Origin: Actinomycetota bacterium
GTDB taxonomy: Bacteria > Actinomycetota > Acidimicrobiia > Acidimicrobiales > AC-14
DNA: 64,000 nucleotides
Direction of reading: 5' to 3'
Assembly: GCA_005888325.1 (NCBI GenBank)
Contig: VAWU01000028.1
Span: forward strand, 51,325-115,324
The notes below the pieces were generated by a model that saw only the letters and a list, made by a program, of their open reading frames with translations, was not told where the DNA came from and did not search any database. Below are positions 15,979 to 26,359 of this stretch, piece after piece. Each line of letters opens with the position of its first letter. Within the stretch, counting starts at the first letter, position 1. Position numbers and translations under genes: made by a program.

Positions 15979-15982
15979 CGCA

Positions 15983-17218
15983 GTGTCGTTCATCGAAGGA
16001 CTCGCCTGTCGTGAGTGCGCGCACACGTACCCGGCGGAGGCACTCCACGTGTGCGAATGGTGCTTCGGGCCGCTCGAGGTCAGCTACGACTACGAGGCCA
16101 TCCGCGCCGCGACGACCCGGGCGAGCATCGCGTCGGGCCCGCTGTCGATCTGGCGCTACGCCAACTTGCTCCCCGCGGTGGCCGAGGGCTCGGTCGACCT
16201 GGGCACGGGCTTCACCCCGCTCATCCGCGCCGATCGCCTGGCGGCCGAGCTCGGGCTCGGCGAGCTCTGGGTGAAGAACGACACCGTCAACCCCACCGGC
16301 TCGTTCAAGGACCGCGTCGTGGCGGTCGCCCTCAGCCGGGCGCGCGAGCTGGGCTTCAAGGTCGCCGCGTGCGCGTCCACGGGGAACCTGGCCAACTCGG
16401 TCGCCGCCCACGCGGCTCGGGCCGGCATGCGGCACTACGTGTTCATCCCCATCGATCTCGAGGCGGCCAAGGTCGCGGCGTCTGCGGTCTACGGCCCTCA
16501 CCTCATCGCGGTCGACGGCGGCTACGACGACGTCAACCGTCTGTGTGCCGAGCTCGCCGGTGAGCACCCGACGTGGGCCTTCGTCAACGTCAACCTGCGC
16601 ACGTACTACGCCGAGGGGTCGAAGACCCTCGCCTTCGAGACCGCCGAGCAGCTGGGCTGGCAGGCGCCCGACCACGTGGTCGTTCCCGTGGCGTCGGGCT
16701 CGCAGCTCACCAAGATCGCGAAGGGGTTCCAAGAGCTGGCCAAGGTCGGACTGCTCGACGAGCCGCCCGCGGTGCGGGTGTCGGGCGCTCAGGCCGACGG
16801 CTGCTCGCCGGTCGCCACCGCCTTCGCCGAGGGCGCCGACCACGTGAAGCCGGTGAAGCCCGACACCATCGCCAAGTCGCTGGCCATCGGCAACCCCGCC
16901 GACGGGATCTACGCGCTCGACGCGGTGCGCGCCAGCGGTGGCGCGCTCACCTCGGTGTCCGACGACGAGATCGTCGAGGGCATCCTGCTGCTCGCCCGTA
17001 CCGAGGGGATCTTCGCCGAGACCGCGGGCGGCGTGACGATCGCCTGTCTGGCGAAGCTGGCGGCGGAAGGCGTGGTGCGGGCCGACGAGCGGGTCGTCGT
17101 CTACGTCACCGGCACGGGCCTCAAGACCATCGAGGCCGTGGCGCCGGCGGTCGGCCCGACGGCCACGATCGCCCCGACCCTCGAGGCGTTCGCCGCCATC
17201 CACGATCAGGAGGACTGA
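15983..17218 (+). CDS. thrC: Threonine synthase (PLP fold type II)
   Basis: A 411-residue enzyme that converts O-phosphohomoserine to threonine. It has an N-terminal four-cysteine ribbon (C9, C12, C24, C27), then the PLP fold with Schiff-base lysine K109 in NPTGSFKDRV, STGNLANSVAAHA, and the phosphate-binding region VVPVASGSQLTKI. The start is GTG 15983 after GAGGAGG. The gene is preceded by a SAM-class riboswitch and followed, 59 bases on, by a CysO-like sulfur carrier. That context is unusual for plain threonine synthesis and raises the possibility that the enzyme also, or instead, replaces the phosphate of O-phosphohomoserine with sulfur. Sequence alone does not decide this. Confidence 0.9.
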   Translation: MSFIEGLACRECAHTYPAEALHVCEWCFGPLEVSYDYEAIRAATTRASIASGPLSIWRYANLLPAVAEGSVDLGTGFTPLIRADRLAAELGLGELWVKNDTVNPTGSFKDRVVAVALSRARELGFKVAACASTGNLANSVAAHAARAGMRHYVFIPIDLEAAKVAASAVYGPHLIAVDGGYDDVNRLCAELAGEHPTWAFVNVNLRTYYAEGSKTLAFETAEQLGWQAPDHVVVPVASGSQLTKIAKGFQELAKVGLLDEPPAVRVSGAQADGCSPVATAFAEGADHVKPVKPDTIAKSLAIGNPADGIYALDAVRASGGALTSVSDDEIVEGILLLARTEGIFAETAGGVTIACLAKLAAEGVVRADERVVVYVTGTGLKTIEAVAPAVGPTATIAPTLEAFAAIHDQED

Positions 17219-17277
17219 GTCGAGTGAGCGCAGCGATCGAGACGGGGCCCGAGCGGCCCTCTGAGCGGAGAGCTTGA
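17219..17277 (+). promoter_or_regulatory. Spacer between thrC and the sulfur carrier with a small hairpin
   Basis: The 59-base gap contains the hairpin GGGCC-CGAGC-GGCCC and a repeated GAGTGAGCGC at both ends (17223 and 17276). GGAGAG before GTG 17278 is the likely ribosome binding site. No obvious terminator is present, so read-through from thrC is expected. Confidence 0.5.
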
Positions 17278-17553
17278 GTGAGCGCCACGGTGCGCATTCC
17301 TACGCAGTTGCGGAACCTCGCGGGCGGGTCGTCCGAGGTGAAGGTCGACGGGGCCACGGTCGGCGCGGTGCTCGAGGGTCTCGAGCACGCCCATCCGGGC
17401 TTCCGCGAGCGCCTCTTCGACGACGCCGGGAAGCTGCGGCGCTTCGTGAACGTCTTCGTGGCCGACGAGGACGTTCGCTTTCTCGAGGGCCTCGAGACCG
17501 CGGTGGCCGACGGCGAGATCGTCTCGATCGTGCCTGCCGTCGCCGGCGGCTAG
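17278..17553 (+). CDS. cysO: MoaD/ThiS-family sulfur carrier, CysO-like
   Basis: A 91-residue ubiquitin-fold sulfur carrier ending in AVAGG, the C-terminal Gly-Gly that is adenylated and turned into a thiocarboxylate. Segments VRIPTQLRNLAGG, KLRRFVNVFVADEDVRF and DGEIVSIVPAVAGG match mycobacterial CysO closely, better than MoaD. CysO delivers sulfide to the fold-type-II enzyme CysM acting on O-phosphoserine. Here the partner next door is a fold-type-II enzyme acting on O-phosphohomoserine. No CysM, Mec+ protease or MoeB/MoeZ gene is in the window. Confidence 0.92.
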   Translation: MSATVRIPTQLRNLAGGSSEVKVDGATVGAVLEGLEHAHPGFRERLFDDAGKLRRFVNVFVADEDVRFLEGLETAVADGEIVSIVPAVAGG

Positions 17554-17608
17554 GCCGGCACACCCCGCCGCGCTCAACCCCGACGCCGACCGCGCCGATC
17601 CTTCCCTC

Positions 17609-18076
17609 ATGGCCGAGGTACTCGTCGTGGACGACGACGCCGACATTCGCACCATGCTTCGCATCACCCTCGAGGGGGCGGGCTTCAACGTCCGCGAGGC
17701 GGCCGACGGCTACGCGGCCCTGACCGCCCTCGAGGACCATGCCCCGGACTGCATGGTGCTCGACCTGATGATGCCGAAGCTCGACGGCTGGGGCGTCCTC
17801 AAGTCCGTCCGCCAGCGCGACCTGGCGCCCCGCACCAAGGTCATGATCCTGTCCTGCAAGGTGGAGGAACGTGACTTCGTGCGGGGCTGGGAGCTGGGCG
17901 CCGACGAGTACATGACCAAGCCCTTCGAGCCCGACCGGCTGGCCCGGAAGCTCGACGAGCTCCTCCACACCGCGCCCGACGCGCTGCGCAAGAAGCGGGA
18001 AGCCGAGCTCCAGAAGGCCGAGCTGCTCGACCGGCTGGAGTCCGCCTTCAACCGCCCCCGGCCCGTCCGCTACTAG
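17609..18076 (+). CDS. Stand-alone response regulator receiver protein
   Basis: A 155-residue protein made of one receiver domain and a C-terminal helical tail. The acidic pocket is in LVVDDDADIR, the phospho-acceptor Asp in MVLDLMMPKLDGWG, the Ser/Thr switch is a Ser in MILSCK and the lysine is in YMTKPFEP. No DNA-binding or enzymatic output domain is present; the tail RKKREAELQKAELLDRLESA may form a coiled coil. No histidine kinase lies nearby. Confidence 0.9.
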   Translation: MAEVLVVDDDADIRTMLRITLEGAGFNVREAADGYAALTALEDHAPDCMVLDLMMPKLDGWGVLKSVRQRDLAPRTKVMILSCKVEERDFVRGWELGADEYMTKPFEPDRLARKLDELLHTAPDALRKKREAELQKAELLDRLESAFNRPRPVRY

Positions 18077-18140
18077 CGGGCGCCCCGCGCTGCCGGCGGC
18101 GCCGCCCAGGTTGCAGTTCGCTCCGCGGAGTGCTTTGCTG

Positions 18141-18167
18141 TTAGCACTCGGCACCTGAGAGTGCTAA
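18141..18167 (+). promoter_or_regulatory. CIRCE operator (HrcA binding site)
   Basis: A perfect CIRCE inverted repeat TTAGCACTC-N9-GAGTGCTAA, 39 bases before the groEL start. HrcA binds this element and represses chaperone genes until heat shock. The hrcA gene is not in the window. Confidence 0.98.
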
Positions 18168-19832
<1,665 letters not shown>

Positions 19833-19838
19833 AGCGCG

Positions 19839-19885
19839 TTCTTGGTGCGCTCAACCACCGTCGCGGTGGTCGAGCGCACCAAGAA
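19839..19885. terminator. 47-base palindrome after groEL (copy 1 of a repeated element)
   Basis: TTCTTGGTGCGCTC (19839-19852) pairs perfectly with GAGCGCACCAAGAA (19872-19885), and inside ACCACCG pairs with CGGTGGT around TCG. It begins six bases after the groEL stop and probably ends that transcript. A near copy lies at 28929-28977. Confidence 0.8.
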
Positions 19886-19919
19886 GCCGGGGCCGACTCG
19901 GTTGGCGTGGGGCGGACCG

Positions 19920-19931
19920 TAGACTCTCGCT
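19920..19931 (+). promoter_or_regulatory. Leaderless -10 element of hemQ
   Basis: TAGACT (19920-19925) ends six bases before GTG 19932 and there is no Shine-Dalgarno, so transcription should begin at or next to the start codon. Confidence 0.55.
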
Positions 19932-20615
19932 GTGACTGAACCTGTGGCGCCTTCGGTCGGGTGGGGTGTGTTGCACCTCTTCTGCAAGACGAGCCCCGGC
20001 GCGGACGCGGAGGCGATCGCGGCCGCGGTGAAGGCGTGCCAGGCCGACGACCATCAGGTCGTGTCGTTCGCGGTGCTCGGGCACAAGGCCGACCTCGGGT
20101 TCATGGCGTTGGGCCCCGACCTGTGGCGCCTGCAGCAGCTGCAGGCCGAGCTGCACGCCGCCGGCCTCGAGGTGGCCGACTCCTACGTGTCGCTCACCGA
20201 GGTGTCCGAGTACGCGCAGGGAATGCCGCCCGAGATGCGCGAGCCACGGCTCCACCCGCAGCTGCCGCCGGAGGGCAAGACCGTCCTGTGCTTCTACCCG
20301 ATGTCGAAACGGCGGGAGGTCGGGCAGAACTGGTACTCCCTGTCGTTCGACGCTCGCAAGGAGCTGATGTACGGCCACGGCAAGAAGGGCCGCGAGTACG
20401 CGGGGCGCATCCTCCAGGTCATCACCGGGTCCACCGGGCTCGACGACTGGGAGTGGGGCGTCACCCTCTTCGCGACCGACCCGGTCGACCTCAAGCAGTG
20501 CGTCTACGAGATGCGCTTCGACCCCGCGTCGTCCGTCTACGCGGAGTTCGGCGCGTTCATCACCGGGCTGGTCGCCCCGGTCGACGAGGTGCTGGCGCGG
20601 GTGGGCCTGGGCTGA
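19932..20615 (+). CDS. hemQ: Coproheme decarboxylase HemQ (chlorite dismutase family)
   Basis: A 227-residue HemQ, which oxidatively decarboxylates coproheme to heme b with hydrogen peroxide, the last step of the coproporphyrin-dependent pathway of Gram-positive bacteria. The region FYPMSKRREVGQNWYSL holds the catalytic tyrosine and MSKRR signature; the proximal histidine probably lies in MYGHGKKGREYAG. Its pathway partners (hemE, cpfC, cgoX) lie together at 59.3-62.7 kb, about 40 kb away. A leaderless promoter is likely. Confidence 0.94.
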   Translation: MTEPVAPSVGWGVLHLFCKTSPGADAEAIAAAVKACQADDHQVVSFAVLGHKADLGFMALGPDLWRLQQLQAELHAAGLEVADSYVSLTEVSEYAQGMPPEMREPRLHPQLPPEGKTVLCFYPMSKRREVGQNWYSLSFDARKELMYGHGKKGREYAGRILQVITGSTGLDDWEWGVTLFATDPVDLKQCVYEMRFDPASSVYAEFGAFITGLVAPVDEVLARVGLG

Positions 20616-20699
20616 GGATGTCGCCCCGGCGGGCGAAGATGGACGTATTGTGAACGCCGCTCGAAAAACGACGTTGATCCTCACGAAGGAGCGTCTCGC

Positions 20700-21887
20700 A
20701 TGCGCCGTTCCCCCCGGACCCGCTGGCGGGTCATCGCACTCCTCGCAGTCCTCGTGGTGGTGGCCGCAGCCTGCGGCAGCGACAAGAAGAAGGCGTCGAC
20801 CGGAGGCACCACCAAACCGGCGGCCAAGGCCGTCGCCATCGCCTTCGTCGGCGCGCTGACGGGCGACAACGCGAACCTGGGCATCAACATCCGCAACGGC
20901 GCGAAGGTGGCCGTCGACGCGGCGAAGAAGGCCGGTGTCAACGTCGAGCTCAAGGAGTTCGACACCCAGGGATCGCCCGACCAGGCCTCCACCCTGAAGG
21001 ACCAGTTCATCGACGACAAGACGATCATCGGGATCGTCGGCCCGGCGTTCTCGGGTGAGACCAAGGCCGTGCTCAAGCCGCTCGAGGACGCGGGTCTGGT
21101 GATGATCAGCGCCTCGGCCACTGCCGCCGACATCCCGAGCACCGTCCCGGGCGGCAGGGTCTTCCACCGCCTCGTTCCCGACGACGACGTGCAGGGCGCG
21201 AGCGCCGGCAAGTACATCGCCAACAAGCTCAAGGCCAAGACCGCGGCGTACATCCACGACAACACCGCTTACGGCAAGCCGCTGGCCGAGGGCACGCAGA
21301 AGGCCTGGGAGGCGGCCGGCGTGAGAACGATCGGCAACGCCGCCATCGACCCGAAGAGCCAGGACTTCTCCGCCGCGGTGAACTCCATGAAGTCGCTGAA
21401 GCCCGACGTCATCTACTACGGCGGCTATTACGCCGAGGCCGGACGGCTGAAGAAGCAGCTCACCGACGGCGGCGTCACCGCGACCTTCGTGAGCGGCGAC
21501 GGCACGCTCGACAAGGGCTTCATCGACGCCGGCGGCGCGGGCGCCGACGGCGCCCAGATCAGCTGCGCGTGCAACCTGGCCACCACGGATTCGCCCGGGA
21601 AGCTGGGCGAGTTCGCCAAGGCCTACAAGGCAGCGACCGGGAAGGACCCCGGCACGTACTCGTCGGAGGGCTACGACGCCGCCGGCATCCTCCTGGCGGG
21701 CATCAAGGCCGGGAAGACGTCGCGTCCGACGCTGCTCGACTACGTCGAGGGCATCACGTCGTACCAGGGCATCTCGAAGACGATCAGCTTCGAGGAGAAC
21801 GGCAACGTCAAGGGCACCGACGTGTTCTTCTTCGAGATCAAGAGCGGCAAGATCGAGCTGCTGGGGTCGACGGCGACCCTTCTGTAA
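20700..21887 (+). CDS. Branched-chain amino acid ABC transporter, substrate-binding lipoprotein
   Basis: A 395-residue periplasmic-binding-protein type 1 (LivJ-like) lipoprotein. The signal peptide has a basic start, a hydrophobic core and the lipobox VAAAC with Cys25, followed by a lysine/serine/threonine linker. The ligand-binding domain begins VAIAFVGALTGDNANLG. GAAGGAG lies nine bases before ATG 20700. The permease and ATPase genes follow, separated by a strong hairpin that would let the binding protein be made in excess. Confidence 0.93.
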   Translation: MRRSPRTRWRVIALLAVLVVVAAACGSDKKKASTGGTTKPAAKAVAIAFVGALTGDNANLGINIRNGAKVAVDAAKKAGVNVELKEFDTQGSPDQASTLKDQFIDDKTIIGIVGPAFSGETKAVLKPLEDAGLVMISASATAADIPSTVPGGRVFHRLVPDDDVQGASAGKYIANKLKAKTAAYIHDNTAYGKPLAEGTQKAWEAAGVRTIGNAAIDPKSQDFSAAVNSMKSLKPDVIYYGGYYAEAGRLKKQLTDGGVTATFVSGDGTLDKGFIDAGGAGADGAQISCACNLATTDSPGKLGEFAKAYKAATGKDPGTYSSEGYDAAGILLAGIKAGKTSRPTLLDYVEGITSYQGISKTISFEENGNVKGTDVFFFEIKSGKIELLGSTATLL

Positions 21888-21915
21888 GGCAGCACGGGAG
21901 TCGAGCGGGTACAGC

Positions 21916-21943
21916 GACGGAGGGCGCAACTGCGCCCTCCGTC
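21916..21943 (+). terminator. Intercistronic hairpin between binding protein and LivH
   Basis: GACGGAGGGCGC pairs perfectly with GCGCCCTCCGTC across AACT. There is no T-tract, and the hairpin lies within a probable operon. It may act as a partial terminator or protect the upstream mRNA 3' end. Confidence 0.75.
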
Positions 21944-21960
21944 TGCATGAGGAGCCAACC

Positions 21961-22917
21961 ATCAACTTCTGCGTCAGCTGCCTGAAGGACCAGTTCTGGC
22001 CCCAGACCGTCGACGGGTTGACGCTGGGCGCCGTGTACGCGCTGATCGCGTTGGGCTACACGCTCGTCTACGGCGTGCTGCGCCTGATCAACTTCGCCCA
22101 CTCCGAGATCTTCATGATCGGGGTGTTCGCCAGCTTGTTCGGCCTGCACGCGATCGGCATGGAGACGGGCGACCCCGCGAAGACCGGTGGCGCGCTCGTG
22201 CTGACCGTCCTCGTCATGATCGTGGCCGGCATGGCCGCGTCGGGTGCTGCCGCGGTGGTGATGGAGCGCGTGGCCTACCGGCCCCTGCGGCGGCGCGGCG
22301 CTCAGCGGTTGGCGGCTCTCATCACCGCGATCGGCATCTCGTTGTTCCTACAGGAGCTGTTCGCGCTTCGCTACGGCCGCAACCAGCTGGGCTTCCCTCG
22401 CGTGCTCGAACGCCACGAGCTCTTCAACTTCGAGGGGGCGAGCGTCCGCACCGACAAGGTGCTGGTGGTCGTGGCCGCGGTCGTCCTGATGGTGGCGCTC
22501 GACCGCTTCGTGGCCACCACCCGGCTCGGACGGGGCATCCGTGCCACCGCCCAGGACCCGGGCACTGCCGCGCTCATGGGCGTCAACATCGACCGGGTCG
22601 TCATGTTGACGTTCCTGCTCGGCGGGATGCTGGCCGGCGCGGGAGGTGCTCTGTTCGGGCTGTTCTTCGAGAGCGCGCGCTACAACATCGGCTTCCTTCC
22701 GGGCATCAAGGCGTTCACCGCGGCCGTGCTGGGCGGCATCGGGAACATCCGGGGCGCGTTCCTGGGCGGCCTGCTCCTCGGTCTGCTCGAGAACTGGGGC
22801 TCGACCGTGCTCGGCGGCGAGTGGAAGGACGTGTTCGCGTTCACCGTGCTCGTGCTCGTGCTGATGTTCCGTCCGACCGGCATCCTCGGTGAGAGCCTCA
22901 GCAAGGCGCGCGCGTGA
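21961..22917 (+). CDS. livH: Branched-chain amino acid ABC transporter permease LivH, probable ATC start
   Basis: A LivH-type permease of about 318 residues with eight or so membrane helices and the segment LIALGYTLVYGVLRLINFAH. Coding similarity extends upstream of the first ordinary start (TTG 22018) through FWPQTVDGLTLGAVY, and no in-frame ATG, GTG or TTG exists between the previous stop and that TTG. GAGGAG at 21949-21954 sits six bases before ATC 21961, which makes ATC the best start. TTG 22018 has no ribosome binding site and would cut into the first helix. The stop overlaps the GTG of the fused livMG gene. Confidence 0.88.
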   Translation: MNFCVSCLKDQFWPQTVDGLTLGAVYALIALGYTLVYGVLRLINFAHSEIFMIGVFASLFGLHAIGMETGDPAKTGGALVLTVLVMIVAGMAASGAAAVVMERVAYRPLRRRGAQRLAALITAIGISLFLQELFALRYGRNQLGFPRVLERHELFNFEGASVRTDKVLVVVAAVVLMVALDRFVATTRLGRGIRATAQDPGTAALMGVNIDRVVMLTFLLGGMLAGAGGALFGLFFESARYNIGFLPGIKAFTAAVLGGIGNIRGAFLGGLLLGLLENWGSTVLGGEWKDVFAFTVLVLVLMFRPTGILGESLSKARA

Positions 22918-24907
22918 GGCTCTCGATGGTGGCGCCGGTCGCCCGTTGGTGGGACCGCCAGGGTCTCGCGCTGCGGATCACAGTGTTCGCAGCGGTTGCC
23001 GCGTTCGTCGTCGCGTACCCGGCGACGATCTCCACGCGCTGGCAGAGCGTGCTGTTCTTCCCGGTCGGCGTCTACGTGCTGCTCGCGCTCGGCCTCAACA
23101 TCGTGGTGGGCTACGCAGGACTGCTCGACCTGGGGTACGTGGCGTTCTATGCGGTCGGCGCGTACACGACCGCCAAGCTCACGACCTCGTCCGGGTGGAA
23201 CGCGTGGGAGGTGGTCACGCTCGCGATCCTGGTGGCGGCGGTTGCGGGTGTCGTGCTCGGCGGCCCGACGCTGCGCCTTCGCGGCGACTACCTCGCGATC
23301 GTCACCCTCGGCTTCGGCGAGATCGTGCGCATCGTGGCCCAGAACAGCGCGTCGCTGGGCGAGGCGCGGGGAATCACCGCGATCCCACACCCGTCGGAAG
23401 TGCTCGGCGTCGAGTTCAAGGGCGACCCGTTGCCCTACTACTACGTGGTGCTGGCCGCGATCCTGCTGGCGATCATCGCCAGCGTGCGCCTCAACCGCTC
23501 GCGGGTCGGTCGGTCATGGGCGGCGGTGCGTGAGGACGAGGACGCCGCGGAGTCGATGGGCGTGCACACTTTCACCATGAAGCTGTGGGCGTTCGCCATC
23601 GGTGCCTCGATCGGTGGACTGGGCGGCTGGATCTACGCCAGCCGGGTGAGCTTCATCTCGCCCGACAACTTTCCGTTCTTCCTGTCGGTGATCATCCTCG
23701 CCGCCGTCGTTCTCGGCGGCATGGGCTCCATCCCGGGCGTCATCGCGGGTGCCTTCGCCATCGCCTTTCTCCCCGAGTACCTACGAGACGCCGCCGCGGG
23801 CCAGAGGATCACGAAGTTCCTGAACTGGTTGATCGGTGCGAACGCCAGCAACATCACCGAGTACCGCGTGTTCCTCTTCGGCTTCGCGCTCGTCGTCATC
23901 ATGATCTTCCGGCCCCAGGGCCTGATTCCGAGCCGGCAGCGCGCCGCCGAGCTGGCGGGGTCCGCCGGCGGCACCGGCATGGGCGCCACCGCCACGCCGG
24001 CCGAGTCGGTGGAGGTGGAGGAGGAGACGGTCGCGGCGGCGACACCCGAGCCCGCCGCCACCGAGGAGGTCGCCGCCACCGGCGAGGGTGCGCACGAGGA
24101 GGTCGCGGGGCTGCTGGCCGGCGCGCAGGCCGAGCGGACCGCAACCTCCGACGTCGTCGTCGAACTGCGTGCGTTGCGCATGGAGTTCGGTGGGGTGGTG
24201 GCGATCAACCGGGTCTCACTGGAGGTGGGCCGCAACCAGATCTTCGGCGTCATCGGGCCCAACGGGGCGGGCAAGACGACGGTGTTCAACTGCGTGACCG
24301 GCTTCCTCCGCCCCACGAGCGGCGAGATCCTGTTGGAAGGCCGGCCCATCACCGCGCAGCGCCCCCACCGGATCACCGAGGCGGGCGTCGGGCGCACGTT
24401 CCAGAGCATCCGCCTCTTCGCGAACATGACCGCGCTCGAGAACGTCAAGGTCGGCACCGATGCCAGGCATCAGACGAGCGTTCCCGGTGCGCTGCTGGGC
24501 CTTCCCCGCCACCGCCGGGAGGAGCGCGAGGGTCGGGAGGAGGCGATGCGGCTGCTGGAGTTCGTCGGCATCGCGCACCGGCGTGACGACGTCGCCCAGA
24601 ACCTCCCCTACGGCGACCAGCGCCGTCTCGAGATCGCCCGGGCCATGGCCACCGGTCCGAGCGTCCTGCTTCTCGACGAGCCGGCGGCCGGGATGAACCA
24701 GTCGGAGAAACGGGCGCTGATCGGCCTGATCCGCCAGATCCGCAGCGCGGGCCTCACCGTGCTGCTCATCGAGCACGACATGGGCCTGGTGATGAACGTG
24801 TGCGACCGCATCGCGGTGCTGGACTTCGGCCAGAAGATCGCGGAAGGACCGCCCGCGGAGGTCCAGCGCGATCCGCGCGTGATCGAGGCGTACCTCGGCG
24901 CCCCGGC

Positions 24908-24911
<4 letters not shown>
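22914..24911 (+). CDS. Fused branched-chain amino acid permease LivM and ATPase LivG
   Basis: A 665-residue fusion. Residues 1 to about 340 are a LivM permease (LGLNIVVGYAGLLDLGYVAF, GGPTLRLRGDYLAIVTLGFG, then IMIFRPQGLIPSR). Residues about 340-410 form an acidic Ala/Glu/Thr/Pro-rich linker. From about 412 the chain is a LivG ATPase with Walker A GPNGAGKTT near 447, the signature LPYGDQRRLEIARAM typical of LivG near 563 and Walker B VLLLDEPAAGM. The reading frame is continuous with no sign of a frameshift. GTG 22914 overlaps the livH stop; livF follows with a four-base overlap. Confidence 0.92.
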
Positions 24912-25633
<722 letters not shown>

Positions 25634-25636
<3 letters not shown>

Positions 25637-25645
25637 CCTGCCTCC
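25634..25645 (+). promoter_or_regulatory. Leaderless -10 element of alaX
   Basis: TAGCCT (25634-25639) begins in the livF stop codon and ends six bases before GTG 25646; no Shine-Dalgarno is present. Confidence 0.5.
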
Positions 25646-26359
25646 GTGGCGACCGAGCTCCTCTACCTGCGCGACGCCTACCTGCGAACGTTCACCGCCC
25701 GGGTGACCGACGCACGTGACTCTGCGGTCGCCGTCGACCGCACCGCGTTCTACCCCACCGGCGGCGGCCAGCCCCACGACACGGGCACGCTGGCCGGCCT
25801 CCCTGTCGTCGAGGTGCGCAAGGGCGAGGGCGACGTGGTGTGGCACACGCTCGGCGGCGACGGCCAGCGGCCCGCGGTCGACGACGAGGTCGAGGGCTCC
25901 GTCGACTGGAGCCGGCGCCACGCGCTCATGCGCACGCACTCGGCGCTCCACGTGCTGTGCGGCGTGATCTGGAACGAGTGGGGCAAGGCCGTCACCGGCG
26001 GGAACATGGAGGAGCTGGCGGCGCGCATGGACTTCGAGTTCGACCCCTTGCCGGAGGGTTTCGCGACGCGGGTGGAGCAGCTGGTCAACGCCGAGCTGGC
26101 CGCGGCGCGTCCGATCGAGGTCTCCTTTCTCCCACGCGACGAGGCGCTCGCCGACGACGCGTTGATCCGCACGAAGGTCAACCTGATCCCGGAGTCGGTC
26201 ACCGAGATCCGCGTGGTCGACATCGTCGGGCTCGACAAGCAGGCGGACGGCGGCACGCACGTGCGGAGCACCGACGAGGTGGGCCGCATCAAGGTGGTCA
26301 AGACCGAGTCGAAGGGCAAGGGCAACAAGCGGATCCGGCTGGAGGTCGTGGATGGGTGA
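25646..26359 (+). CDS. Alanyl-tRNA editing protein AlaX
   Basis: A 237-residue free-standing editing domain related to the second half of AlaRS; it clears Ser or Gly wrongly attached to tRNA-Ala. Zinc-site histidines are in THSALHVL and QADGGTHVRS. The cysteine of the usual CGGTH motif is Asp here, which I recall from other AlaX-M proteins, so it need not mean loss of activity. N-terminal PTGGGQPHDTG is the AlaX glycine-rich loop. The end overlaps larE by eight bases. Confidence 0.88.
   Translation: MATELLYLRDAYLRTFTARVTDARDSAVAVDRTAFYPTGGGQPHDTGTLAGLPVVEVRKGEGDVVWHTLGGDGQRPAVDDEVEGSVDWSRRHALMRTHSALHVLCGVIWNEWGKAVTGGNMEELAARMDFEFDPLPEGFATRVEQLVNAELAAARPIEVSFLPRDEALADDALIRTKVNLIPESVTEIRVVDIVGLDKQADGGTHVRSTDEVGRIKVVKTESKGKGNKRIRLEVVDG

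Noticed and set aside
19851-21965. 704-codon open frame on the minus strand
   Set aside because: It mirrors hemQ and the ABC binding-protein gene, both well supported. No plausible start or domain.
22018-22917. TTG 22018 as the LivH start
   Set aside because: No Shine-Dalgarno, and it removes family-like residues before the first helix; ATC 21961 fits better.
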